From an uncultured Ardenticatenia bacterium (GTDB taxonomy: Bacteria; Chloroflexota; Anaerolineae; Promineifilales; Promineifilaceae), in assembly GCA_937858165.1 (NCBI GenBank), contig CALLZA010000316.1, positions 1 through 5,526 on the forward strand: a stretch of 5,526 nucleotides of DNA. The letters are read 5' to 3'. The number at the start of each line of letters is the position of its first letter. Positions within the stretch are counted from its first letter, which is position 1. Shown piece by piece: positions 1 to 5,369 of the stretch. The translations under genes were made by a program, and so were the position numbers. The notes below the pieces were generated by a model. It was not told the origin of the DNA. It saw only the letters and a list, made by a program, of their open reading frames with translations, and searched no databases.

Positions 1-138
1 GAACTACGACGTCAGCGATAGTACGAGTTTCTGTATGACTGCGTGAGCGTGGAATGTATCAGTCTGTACGTACTCTACATATAGCTAGGAGCGTGGTTAG
101 GATATGTGTATTAGTTCTGATGTTTTGTTTTTTTTTTT
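1..138. other. Non-biological tail: noise plus poly-T (read-through artefact)
   Basis: Positions 1-127 are patternless, more AT-rich than the insert, and contain no coding frame or recognisable motif. Positions 128-138 are an 11-nt T run that abuts the outer end of the P7 adapter. Read on the minus strand the order is insert, adapter, poly-A, random sequence, which is the known pattern when an Illumina read passes the end of its template. It shows no similarity to the tail at the other end, as expected for noise from an independent read. This stretch should not be annotated as genome. Confidence 0.93.
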
Positions 139-204
139 CAAGCAGAAGACGGCATACGAGATCTAGTACGGTCTCGTGGGCTCGGAGATGTGTATAAGAG
201 ACAG
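139..204 (+). other. Illumina P7 / i7 index / Nextera Read-2 adapter (contaminant)
   Basis: Three library parts are directly readable in order: the 24-nt P7 flow-cell sequence (139-162), an 8-nt index CTAGTACG (163-170), which I recognise as Nextera i7 N702, and the 34-nt Nextera Read-2 transposase adapter (171-204). The last 19 nt (186-204) are the Tn5 mosaic end used in tagmentation. The genomic insert begins at 205. The element is an exact reverse complement of 5304-5369. It is a synthetic sequence left in the assembly, not a natural transposon end. Confidence 0.99.
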
Positions 205-317
205 GTGGTGCGCGTCCCGGCGTACTGGTACAGCTTGTAAAGCAGGAACATGGAGACGACCACCATCAGCGAGACGGTGATCCATTGACCCAGACCGGGG
301 GCGCTATTGCGGTTCAT
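205..317 (-). CDS. Small membrane protein, N-terminal fragment (cut by adapter)
   Basis: The frame starts with ATG at 317-315 and stays open for 37 codons until the insert ends at 205. The visible protein begins MNRNSAPGLGQW and has one strongly hydrophobic stretch at about residues 12-27 followed by a basic/aromatic YKLYQY segment, so one N-terminal transmembrane helix is likely. The start ATG shares one base with the TGA stop of the Nudix gene upstream (TGATG), which indicates translational coupling and one operon. I do not recognise the family and the C-terminus is missing. In the contig the frame continues into the adapter and ends at a TGA at 140-138, giving a false 59-residue product whose last 21 or so residues are adapter-encoded. 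The natural length is unknown. Confidence 0.72.
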
Positions 318-823
318 CAGCGTTGCGCCTCCTCGGCCGGTTGGGGCAGTTGGCGGAAGAGCGGCCGCGCGGCGGCAATGGCTTGTTGGGCAAAAGGGGA
401 GAGGGGCCGCGGCAGCTCATCGGCGGCAAACCAGCGCCCTTCCAGCACTTCGGCATTGAGGGCCATCGTCCCCGGCGCAATCCAGCCCAGATAGGCCAGG
501 GCGATGTGAGCCGGCGACGGCTCGTGGGCCACGCAGACGGCCGGGCCGATGATGGCCGACAGCCCAGTCTCCTCGCGCAATTCGCGAGCCACGCCGCAAG
601 CCGGCGCTTCGTCACGCGCCAGCCAGCCGCCGGGCAATCCCCAGGGGATCGCGGTGTGAAAAACATGCCTTAACAAGAAAACTTCCTCGTCAGCGTTGAA
701 AGCCACCAGCGCAACCCCCACGCGTTGTCGTGGCACGACGGCGCGGACGCCCCAGGCCATCATCCCCCTGAAAGGCTGCCGGCGCACCAGACGCGCCACG
801 CTCTCTTTCCAGGAATTGACCAT
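317..823 (-). CDS. Nudix hydrolase
   Basis: A Nudix-superfamily pyrophosphohydrolase that would cleave a nucleoside diphosphate linked to another moiety, using Mg2+ or Mn2+, in the cytoplasm. The Nudix signature GX5EX7REUXEEXGU is complete: counted from the GTG at 835 it spans residues 70-92, with G70, E76, R84-E85, the metal-binding E88-E89, and G91-L92. It is preceded by the usual WGLPGG strand-turn. Length (168 aa from ATG 823) suits a single-domain enzyme. I chose ATG 823 because GGTGAGG (830-836, minus strand) ends 6 nt upstream of it; the longer frame from GTG 835 would place that ribosome binding site inside the gene. ATG 829 is a third option. The next gene overlaps its stop by 1 nt. 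Substrate cannot be deduced; mutT-like 8-oxo-dGTP cleavage should not be assumed. Confidence 0.92.
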   Translation of the reverse strand: MVNSWKESVARLVRRQPFRGMMAWGVRAVVPRQRVGVALVAFNADEEVFLLRHVFHTAIPWGLPGGWLARDEAPACGVARELREETGLSAIIGPAVCVAHEPSPAHIALAYLGWIAPGTMALNAEVLEGRWFAADELPRPLSPFAQQAIAAARPLFRQLPQPAEEAQR

Positions 824-829
824 TTGCAT

Positions 830-836
830 CCTCACC
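830..836 (-). promoter_or_regulatory. Ribosome binding site that decides the Nudix start
   Basis: On the minus strand GGTGAGG lies 6 nt before ATG 823. It overlaps the in-frame GTG at 835-833, so that upstream GTG is unlikely to be the start, and sits too close to ATG 829 to serve it. Confidence 0.55.
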
Positions 837-890
837 GCCAGGCAGGCTCCACTCGGTTCGAGCGGTAGAGCCTGGTAGCCTCTTCATCGA

Positions 891-899
891 TGTTACAAT
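891..899 (+). promoter_or_regulatory. Possible extended -10 promoter for the PspC-domain gene
   Basis: TGTTACAAT has the form of an extended -10 element (TGn followed by TACAAT, 5 of 6 matches to TATAAT). No convincing -35 box lies 16-18 nt upstream. If used, transcription would start near 906 and leave a leader of about 140 nt before the gene at 1049, which is long, so this is weak. Confidence 0.25.
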
Positions 900-904
900 C
901 GGCC

Positions 905-932
905 AGTATAGCAAAAAGGGTCGCACTTTCCA
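905..932 (-). promoter_or_regulatory. Candidate sigma-70-type promoter for the Nudix operon
   Basis: On the minus strand a -35-like TGGAAA (927-932, 4 of 6 matches) is followed after 16 nt by TATACT (905-910, 5 of 6), itself preceded by TGC, making an extended -10. The transcript would begin near 898, about 75 nt before ATG 823. The position and orientation fit the Nudix/membrane-protein pair. Confidence 0.42.
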
Positions 933-1035
933 TAGGCTAAACGTCCCAGTCATCCGGCTCTCATATGCGCCACGTACGTGCCACGACTGCAACTTTCGGT
1001 CAAGACGCGGCGTATAGGGGGCAAAGATTAACTGT

Positions 1036-1043
1036 GGAGGTGG
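1036..1043 (+). promoter_or_regulatory. Ribosome binding site fixing the PspC-domain gene start
   Basis: GGAGGTGG is a near-perfect anti-16S match; its GGAGG core ends 8 nt before ATG 1049. It selects ATG 1049 over the in-frame ATG at 965, whose extra 28 residues look unlike any PspC N-terminus. Confidence 0.8.
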
Positions 1044-1048
1044 ATGCC

Positions 1049-1447
1049 ATGCAACAAGCAAGGTTGCTGCGTAGTGAAACAGACAAGATGCTCGGCGGCG
1101 TGTGCGGCGGTCTGGCCGACTATCTGAACATCGATCCCGTATTGGTGCGGCTGGCATTTGTCGTTTTGTTCCTGGCCAGTGGGCTGGGATTGGTGGTCTA
1201 TTTGTTACTGTGGGCCATCATGCCCGCACCGTCGCAGGCGCAACCGGCGATCCGGGTGATGGATGAGGGCGTAAGCGACCCGGCCCAGCTCAAGTCACGG
1301 TTCAGCCCGGCGGCGACGGTTGGCATCGTCCTGATCCTCTTCGGCGGCTTCTTCCTGCTCAGTCAAATGGGCTGGGTGAACAGCGCCTTTTGGCCGCTTG
1401 TATTGATCGGGGCCGGCCTGTTTTATCTCATCCGGCGCGGCCGCTAG
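1049..1447 (+). CDS. PspC-domain membrane protein
   Basis: A 132-residue inner-membrane protein. Residues about 4-60 are a canonical PspC domain: a short basic cytoplasmic lead-in, the KMLGGVCGGLADYLNIDP core with its glycine-rich turn, then a helix pair at about 31-57 ending in LLLWAIMP. After a polar linker (about 60-86) come two more hydrophobic segments, about 89-105 and 113-127, resembling the small transmembrane modules that follow PspC domains in many Gram-positive-like and Chloroflexota proteins; the chain ends in basic RRGR. PspC proteins are associated with envelope-stress responses, sometimes as partners of regulators. Here the gene runs convergently into the neighbouring sensor kinase and shares 20 bp with it. 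The start is set by the strong ribosome binding site at 1036. Function in this organism is not demonstrated, so no gene symbol is given. Confidence 0.92.
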   Translation: MQQARLLRSETDKMLGGVCGGLADYLNIDPVLVRLAFVVLFLASGLGLVVYLLLWAIMPAPSQAQPAIRVMDEGVSDPAQLKSRFSPAATVGIVLILFGGFFLLSQMGWVNSAFWPLVLIGAGLFYLIRRGR

Positions 1448-2933
1448 TCGTTTCATTTGGCGTCTGGCCCCGGCGAAGCGTGCCCGGCAATGCGCGACCG
1501 CGCAGGCCCGGGCGCGTTTTGATCTCGACCTCGGCTGCCTGACCGTTGGTGCTGCTGATGCGCCCCGGCGGCTGATAGATGGGCAGGGTGACGGTGAACG
1601 TCGTGCCCACGCCCACGGTGCTATCGACCTTGATCGCCCCGCCGTGGGCCTGAACGACCCACTTGGCGATGGCCAGCCCCAGTCCGGAACCCCCTTGCGC
1701 CCGGCTGCGGGCCTTGTCGACCCGGTAGAAGCGCTCGAAGATGTGGGGCAGGTCTTCGTCGGGGATGCCGATGCCCGTGTCGCTGACGACCAGTTGCGCC
1801 CAGCCGCTGTCCTTGGCCAGGCTGAGGCGCACCACGCCGCCGGGCTGGGTGTATTTGATGGCGTTGTCGACCAGGTTGAGCAGCAGTTGCTTCAGCCGGT
1901 CTTCGTCACCCAGGATGATCGCCTGATCGACGGCGATAAGCTCGACCGTTACCGGTTTCTCGATGCGGCTGATCTGGCGGTAGACCTCGAACAGGACGTT
2001 GTCCAGTTCGACCGGCTCGTGGCGCAGCGGCAGGCCGCCGGTGTCGGCGCGGGCCAGCAGGAGCAAGTCGCCCAGCAGCCGGCTCATCCGCTCCATTTCG
2101 TCCTGGATAACGATCATCGACTCTTCGTCATATTCGCCGAAGCGGCGCATCAGATCCAGGTTGCCGCGCACGCTGGTCAGGGGGGTGCGCAGTTCGTGGG
2201 AGACGTCGGCCAGGAAGCGCTGCTGGCTACGGAAGAGGCGTTCCAGGCGTTCGAGCGTCTGGTTGAAGGCGCGGGCTAGATCGCCGATCTCGTCGGTGCG
2301 ACTGCTATGGGGCACGCGGCGGCTCAGGTCGTCGGCGCGGGTGATCTGTCGGGCGACGGTCGTGATGTCTTCCAGCGGGCGAAATAGTGTCGAGGTGAGA
2401 AGGTAGAGCACGCCCAGCGAAGCGAACGCCGCGCCCATGTTGATGAGCAGGGCGCGACTTAGCACACGGCTGAACACCTCGAAGTTATCGAGCAGGCGGG
2501 CCACCTGGATGTAGCCCATCAACTGTCCACCCCTGTCATAGAAAGGCACGGTCAGCACGCGCAGTTGCGTGTCGTCGTGGCTGACCAGCCGGTAGACCTC
2601 CTGCGTGCCCAGACTCTCCGGGTCGAGGAGGGTGTCGAAGCCGGTCAGATTGCTCGACTGGACGACGATCTCCCCTTGCGTGTTGACGATGTTGAGGAAG
2701 GTCGATGCCGTCTCCAGCGTGGCCAGGTCTTGCGGCAGTGGCACGCGAATGATGCCGTCGGCGTCGACTTCAGAGCCGTTGTTGATCAGTTCCGAGGCCA
2801 GGGAGTACAGATCGCCGTCGATCTGGGCCAGGATCTGATTGCGCGGCAGGATGTAGACAACCAGCGACGACAGGAAGTAGACGGCGCTGAAGATGAGCGC
2901 GGAGACCAGCAGCAGCCTTTTATGGATGGACAA
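1428..2933 (-). CDS. HAMP-domain sensor histidine kinase
   Basis: Membrane sensor kinase of 501 aa, partner of the response regulator 7 nt upstream. Order of parts: transmembrane helix 1 (about 7-29), an extracytoplasmic sensor region (about 30-160) whose strand pattern looks like a PDC/Cache-type fold, transmembrane helix 2 (about 162-184), HAMP (about 181-235), then the HisKA dimerisation domain with H box SHELRTPL (phosphoacceptor H246), and the HATPase_c domain with N box (N353, N357), G1 DTGIGI (385-390), F box FERFYRVD (399-406) and G2 GGSGLGL (414-420). All catalytic elements are intact, so it should autophosphorylate. The start is TTG at 2933: no ATG or GTG fits better and the first helix begins at residue 7. 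The last 40-45 residues beyond the ATPase core are polar, basic and unrelated to the domain, and their coding end overlaps the PspC gene. The ligand is unknown. Confidence 0.95.
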   Translation of the reverse strand: MSIHKRLLLVSALIFSAVYFLSSLVVYILPRNQILAQIDGDLYSLASELINNGSEVDADGIIRVPLPQDLATLETASTFLNIVNTQGEIVVQSSNLTGFDTLLDPESLGTQEVYRLVSHDDTQLRVLTVPFYDRGGQLMGYIQVARLLDNFEVFSRVLSRALLINMGAAFASLGVLYLLTSTLFRPLEDITTVARQITRADDLSRRVPHSSRTDEIGDLARAFNQTLERLERLFRSQQRFLADVSHELRTPLTSVRGNLDLMRRFGEYDEESMIVIQDEMERMSRLLGDLLLLARADTGGLPLRHEPVELDNVLFEVYRQISRIEKPVTVELIAVDQAIILGDEDRLKQLLLNLVDNAIKYTQPGGVVRLSLAKDSGWAQLVVSDTGIGIPDEDLPHIFERFYRVDKARSRAQGGSGLGLAIAKWVVQAHGGAIKVDSTVGVGTTFTVTLPIYQPPGRISSTNGQAAEVEIKTRPGLRGRALPGTLRRGQTPNETTSGRAG

Positions 2934-2952
2934 GGAGAGGCTATGACTCCTC
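2933..2952 (-). promoter_or_regulatory. Kinase ribosome binding site with possible occluding hairpin
   Basis: The only good ribosome binding site for the TTG start is GAGGAG (2952-2947), formed by the last two Glu codons of the regulator and 13 nt from TTG, which is long. AGGAG (2951-2947) is exactly complementary to CTCCT (2937-2933), whose last base is the first base of the start codon, with a 9-nt loop. This 5-bp stem could hide the site until ribosomes finish the regulator gene, coupling kinase to regulator translation. The stem is visible; the role is inferred. Confidence 0.4.
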
Positions 2953-3618
2953 GCGGAGAACGTAACCGATTCCCCGCACGGTGTGAATCAGTCGCAGCAT
3001 ACCCCCCTGTTCGGTTTTCTGGCGCAGATAGCGCACGTAGACCTCGATGATGTTGCTCTCGCCGCCGAAGTCGTAGTTCCAGACGCGGTCGAAGATAACG
3101 TCGCGCGTTAATACCTGGCGCGGGTGGCGCATGAACAGCTCCAGCAGTTCATACTCCTTGGCCGTCAGGTCGAAGGTGACGCCGCCGCGCCGCCCCTGGC
3201 GCGTGCCGGTGTCCAGCTCCAGGTCGGCAAAGCGGTAGACCTGGGGCAAGTTGGGTTGGGCGCGACGCAGCAGGGCGCGCACACGGGCCATGAGTTCGTC
3301 AAAGGCGAACGGTTTGACCAGGTAGTCATCGGCCCCGGCGTCCAGCCCGGCAACACGATCCTCGATAGCCTCCTTGGCGGTCAGCATCAGGATCGGCACA
3401 TCACTGACGGCGCGCAGACGGCGGCAGACTTCCAGGCCATCGATACCGGGCAACATCAGATCGAGCAGAACGAGGTCGGGTGGATTGTCGCGGGCGAGCT
3501 CCAGCGCTGTGCTCCCGTCGGCGGCGGCTTCCACGCGATAGCCCTCGAAGCCAAGGCCGCGCTGTAGGAACTGGCGGATTCGCTCTTCGTCTTCCACAAT
3601 CAGGATAGTTGACGACAT
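2941..3618 (-). CDS. OmpR/PhoB-family response regulator
   Basis: Cytoplasmic DNA-binding regulator of 225 aa, the expected length for this family. The receiver domain (about 4-118) has the acidic pocket E9-D10, phosphoacceptor D53 in LLDLMLP, the switch residue T80 and the conserved K102 in VKPF. A linker leads to a winged-helix effector domain (about 128-222) with [12 protein letters not shown], the recognition-helix region [14 protein letters not shown] and the wing RGIGYVL. The start is ATG 3618 because GGAGG ends 8 nt before it; the upstream in-frame ATGs at 3636 and 3633 have no ribosome binding site and add an unusual N-terminus. It is first in an operon with the kinase. A palindrome and promoter just upstream suggest autoregulation. 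Target genes are unknown; the divergent PAP2 gene and convergent PspC gene are natural candidates by position. Confidence 0.96.
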   Translation of the reverse strand: MSSTILIVEDEERIRQFLQRGLGFEGYRVEAAADGSTALELARDNPPDLVLLDLMLPGIDGLEVCRRLRAVSDVPILMLTAKEAIEDRVAGLDAGADDYLVKPFAFDELMARVRALLRRAQPNLPQVYRFADLELDTGTRQGRRGGVTFDLTAKEYELLELFMRHPRQVLTRDVIFDRVWNYDFGGESNIIEVYVRYLRQKTEQGGMLRLIHTVRGIGYVLREES

Positions 3619-3626
3619 TGACACAA

Positions 3627-3631
3627 CCTCC
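3627..3631 (-). promoter_or_regulatory. Ribosome binding site fixing the regulator start
   Basis: GGAGG on the minus strand, 8 nt before ATG 3618. It lies immediately after the two upstream in-frame ATGs (3636, 3633), excluding them as the main start. Confidence 0.8.
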
Positions 3632-3635
3632 ATCA

Positions 3636-3650
3636 TACATTACCAATGTA
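3636..3650. promoter_or_regulatory. Candidate operator: 15-bp palindrome
   Basis: TACATTACCAATGTA is a perfect inverted repeat of 6-bp arms around ACC. It lies 3 bp downstream of the regulator -10 box and covers the expected transcription start. An overlapping perfect 8-bp palindrome ATGTACAT (3646-3653) repeats the TACAT unit 13 bp from the first copy (3636 and 3649). Being AT-rich in GC-rich DNA, it stands out. Binding by the adjacent regulator or by another repressor is inferred. Confidence 0.42.
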
Positions 3651-3653
3651 CAT

Positions 3654-3681
3654 AGTATAGTCGGCTGGCTCAGGCAGGCAA
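3654..3681 (-). promoter_or_regulatory. Candidate promoter of the two-component operon
   Basis: On the minus strand TTGCCT (3676-3681, 4 of 6 matches to TTGACA) is separated by 16 nt from TATACT (3654-3659, 5 of 6 to TATAAT). Transcription would start near 3647, leaving a leader of about 28 nt with the GGAGG site in it. It is the best-formed promoter in the window. Confidence 0.55.
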
Positions 3682-3689
3682 CCGCCTGC
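3674..3689. repeat. Inverted repeat over the regulator -35 box
   Basis: GCAGGC (3674-3679) and GCCTGC (3684-3689) form a perfect 6-bp inverted repeat with an AACC spacer. It overlaps the -35 hexamer at 3676-3681. No T run follows on either strand, so it is not a standard terminator; it could be a second operator half or chance in GC-rich DNA. Confidence 0.3.
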
Positions 3690-3715
3690 AGGGCGGGCTG
3701 AATTCTGGCCCCACG

Positions 3716-3744
3716 TTGTTGCCCGGCGCGGCCTGGGCTACAAT
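3716..3744 (+). promoter_or_regulatory. Candidate promoter of the PAP2 phosphatase gene
   Basis: TTGTTG (3716-3721, 3 of 6 matches) lies 17 nt before TACAAT (3739-3744, 5 of 6). The start would be near 3751, about 40 nt before ATG 3793. Spacing is ideal but the -35 match is modest. Confidence 0.42.
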
Positions 3745-3792
3745 GTCACCCGATTGGGCTGCCCAGCCTCATAACGCCTCACGGGAAGAGGA

Positions 3793-4785
3793 ATGGACGA
3801 ACTTTACCGGCTTAGTATAGAGCTGACCATCTGGCTACAGGAGAACTACCCGCAACTGGTGGGCGTGATGGCCCTCATCACGTCAATGGGTGAGGAGTTG
3901 TTCTATCTGGCGGCGTTGCCCGCTGTTTACTGGTCGATCGACAAGCGGCTCGGTCGGCAGTTGGGCTACGTCTTCCTCTTGTCGGCGGCGATCAACAACG
4001 TCGCCAAGAACCTGGCGCGCCAGCCGCGCCCCTTCTGGCTCGACCCCAGCGTGCGCTTGCGCGACGCCGAAAGCTATGGCTTGCCCAGCGGTCACGCCCA
4101 GCACGCCACGGCTGTCTATCTATTGCTGGCTGCCTGGGTGCGGCGCGGCTGGGTGTGGCCGTTGGCGTTGGGGTTCATTTTGCTCATGTCTCTGAGCCGT
4201 ATCTACCTGGGCGTACACTTTATCCAGGATGTCATCGTCGGATTCATCCTCGGTCTGGTCGTGTTGGGGCTGTTCCTCTTCTGGCAGCGGGCGTTCGCCG
4301 AGCGCTTCAGCCGGCGTATTCTCGGCCGGCGGCTGTTGATCATGATCGTCATCCCTGCCGCGCTGGCGCTGGTCTACGTGGGCGTCCTGCTGTTGCTGGG
4401 CGCGCCCAATATGGATGTGCCCTGGGCCGAGTTTGTCCCCGCGGCCGAGTTGACCGCCCACGAGGATGTCGTCTCGACGCTGGCCGGTCTGCTGGGCTTT
4501 GGCGTGGGCATGATCCTGGAGAGCAGCCGCGTCCGCTTTCGCGCCGATGGGCCGATCTGGCAGCGTATCGTTCGCTACGCGTTGGGTATCGCCGTCGCTC
4601 TGGGCATCTGGAGCTTGCGGGCGGTGCTGCCGACCGACCCGGAGTGGGTGGCGCTGCCACTGCGCTTTCTGCGCTATCTGTTGCTGTTGCTGTGGGTGAC
4701 GTACTTCGCGCCGTGGGTGTTCGTCAAGCTGCGGCTGGCCGCGGCCGACGCCGAGTCGGAAGTGCGAATTGCGCTATGGCAGTGA
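3793..4785 (+). CDS. PAP2-family membrane phosphatase
   Basis: A 330-aa polytopic membrane protein of the type 2 phosphatidic acid phosphatase superfamily, which removes phosphate from lipid phosphates or isoprenyl pyrophosphates at the membrane surface through a phospho-histidine intermediate. All three signature motifs are intact: K72-x6-R79-P80, PSGH at 98-101, and SR-x5-H-x3-D with S135, R136, H142 and D146. The catalytic half (about 1-165) carries several helices; after a basic loop (171-180) the C-terminal half adds about four more hydrophobic segments (about 181-202, 226-242, 259-279, 291-312), longer than minimal PAP2 proteins. ATG 3793 has only a modest purine-rich site (GGGAAGAGG) upstream, but the next in-frame ATG (residue 26) would cut the conserved N-terminus. 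It diverges from the two-component operon over a 174-bp gap. Substrate (undecaprenyl pyrophosphate, phosphatidate or other) cannot be told from sequence. Confidence 0.94.
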   Translation: MDELYRLSIELTIWLQENYPQLVGVMALITSMGEELFYLAALPAVYWSIDKRLGRQLGYVFLLSAAINNVAKNLARQPRPFWLDPSVRLRDAESYGLPSGHAQHATAVYLLLAAWVRRGWVWPLALGFILLMSLSRIYLGVHFIQDVIVGFILGLVVLGLFLFWQRAFAERFSRRILGRRLLIMIVIPAALALVYVGVLLLLGAPNMDVPWAEFVPAAELTAHEDVVSTLAGLLGFGVGMILESSRVRFRADGPIWQRIVRYALGIAVALGIWSLRAVLPTDPEWVALPLRFLRYLLLLLWVTYFAPWVFVKLRLAAADAESEVRIALWQ

Positions 4786-4845
4786 GGCAATGTCCCGCGC
4801 CTTAGTCACCAGATCAATCTAGCACCAGCACTTCTTTGCTTTGAC

Positions 4846-5303
4846 CTAAGGTCTTCGAAACCGAATGTCACGCTCCAGCGTCAGGCGCAAGCCCGCGTGC
4901 AGATCGATAGCCGGCCGAAACCCCAACATCTCCCGCGCGCGCCCGATGTCGGCCGCCAGGCGGGCCACGCCGCCCGCCTTCTGTGAGTTATAGAGCACGT
5001 TCACCTCGCGTCCGGTGGCCGTCTGGATATGGGCGGCCAGGTCGGCGACGCTCGTCTCCTGCCCGCTGCCAACGTTAATGACGGCGCGGTTGATCCCTTT
5101 GGCAGTGGCCGCGGCCACCAAGGCATCCACCACATCATCGACGTAGACGTAGTCGCGCGTGTGCCGACCATCGCCATAGATGACCAGCGACCCGCCGCTC
5201 AGCGCCGCCTGCAAGAAACGGGGCACGACCGGCGCGTGCGATGTCGGCAAGCTCTGCCCCGGCCCATAGGCGTTGAAGATGCGCAGGGCGACCGTCTCCA
5301 GCC
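4846..5303 (-). CDS. NAD-dependent sugar epimerase/dehydratase, C-terminal fragment
   Basis: The last 151 residues of an extended short-chain dehydrogenase/reductase acting on nucleotide sugars, probably a UDP-glucose 4-epimerase-like or dTDP-glucose 4,6-dehydratase-like enzyme. Visible motifs in order: LRIFNAYGPGQ at the junction, HAPVVPRFLQ, the substrate-pocket signature GDGRHTRDYVYVDD, INVGSGQETSV and the terminal GFRPAIDLHAGLRLTL. The N-terminal Rossmann fold, NAD-binding glycine motif and YxxxK catalytic pair lie beyond the insert, so the exact reaction is not assignable. The frame is open back to 5303, where the adapter supplies an in-frame TAA; a caller may therefore choose the TTG at 5250, but that is an internal Leu codon inside GQSLPTSH. 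It ends at TAG 4848-4846, convergent with the PAP2 gene across 60 bp. Role is likely in cell-surface sugar synthesis. Confidence 0.9.
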
Positions 5304-5369
5304 CTGTCTCTTATACACATCTCCGAGCCCACGAGACCGTACTAGATCTCGTATGCCGTCTTCTGCTTG
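5304..5369 (-). other. Nextera Read-2 / i7 index / P7 adapter (contaminant)
   Basis: The exact reverse complement of 139-204: Tn5 mosaic end (5304-5322), rest of the Nextera Read-2 adapter (5323-5337), index read CGTACTAG (5338-5345) and P7 complement (5346-5369). The same index at both ends fits one library. Translations of this stretch give the well-known contaminant peptides CLLYTSPSPRD (plus strand) and MCIRDR (minus strand). Confidence 0.99.

Noticed and set aside
1011..1018. TATAGG near 1013 as the -10 box of the PspC gene
   Set aside because: No acceptable -35 hexamer lies at 16-18 nt upstream and the match to TATAAT is limited.
965..1048. 28-residue N-terminal extension of the PspC-domain protein from ATG 965
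   Set aside because: The GGAGGTGG site at 1036-1043 points to ATG 1049 and the extension does not resemble the family.
1491..1504. TGCGCG-AC-CGCGCA inverted repeat as a terminator for the kinase or PspC gene
   Set aside because: The loop is only 2 nt, it lies inside the kinase frame, and no T run follows on either strand.
1644..2279. 211-codon plus-strand frame antisense to the kinase
   Set aside because: It mirrors a kinase with all boxes intact, has low-complexity Q/V/A/D composition and no ribosome binding site; it is a shadow of GC-rich codons.
3619..3636. Regulator start at ATG 3636 or 3633
   Set aside because: No ribosome binding site precedes them, and the GGAGG that serves ATG 3618 lies just after them.
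4155..4805. 216-codon plus-strand frame inside the PAP2 gene
   Set aside because: Out of frame with a complete PAP2 enzyme carrying all motifs; Arg/Ala/Gly-rich composition is typical of a shadow frame.
4843..4853. GACCT-A-AGGTC palindrome between PAP2 and epimerase genes as a terminator
   Set aside because: A 5-bp arm with a 1-nt centre cannot form a stable hairpin and no clear T run follows; it may be chance.
139..5369. Terminal inverted repeats suggesting a transposon or linear plasmid
   Set aside because: Every base of the repeats is accounted for by P7, index and Nextera adapter parts; there is no transposase and the outer sequence is noise.
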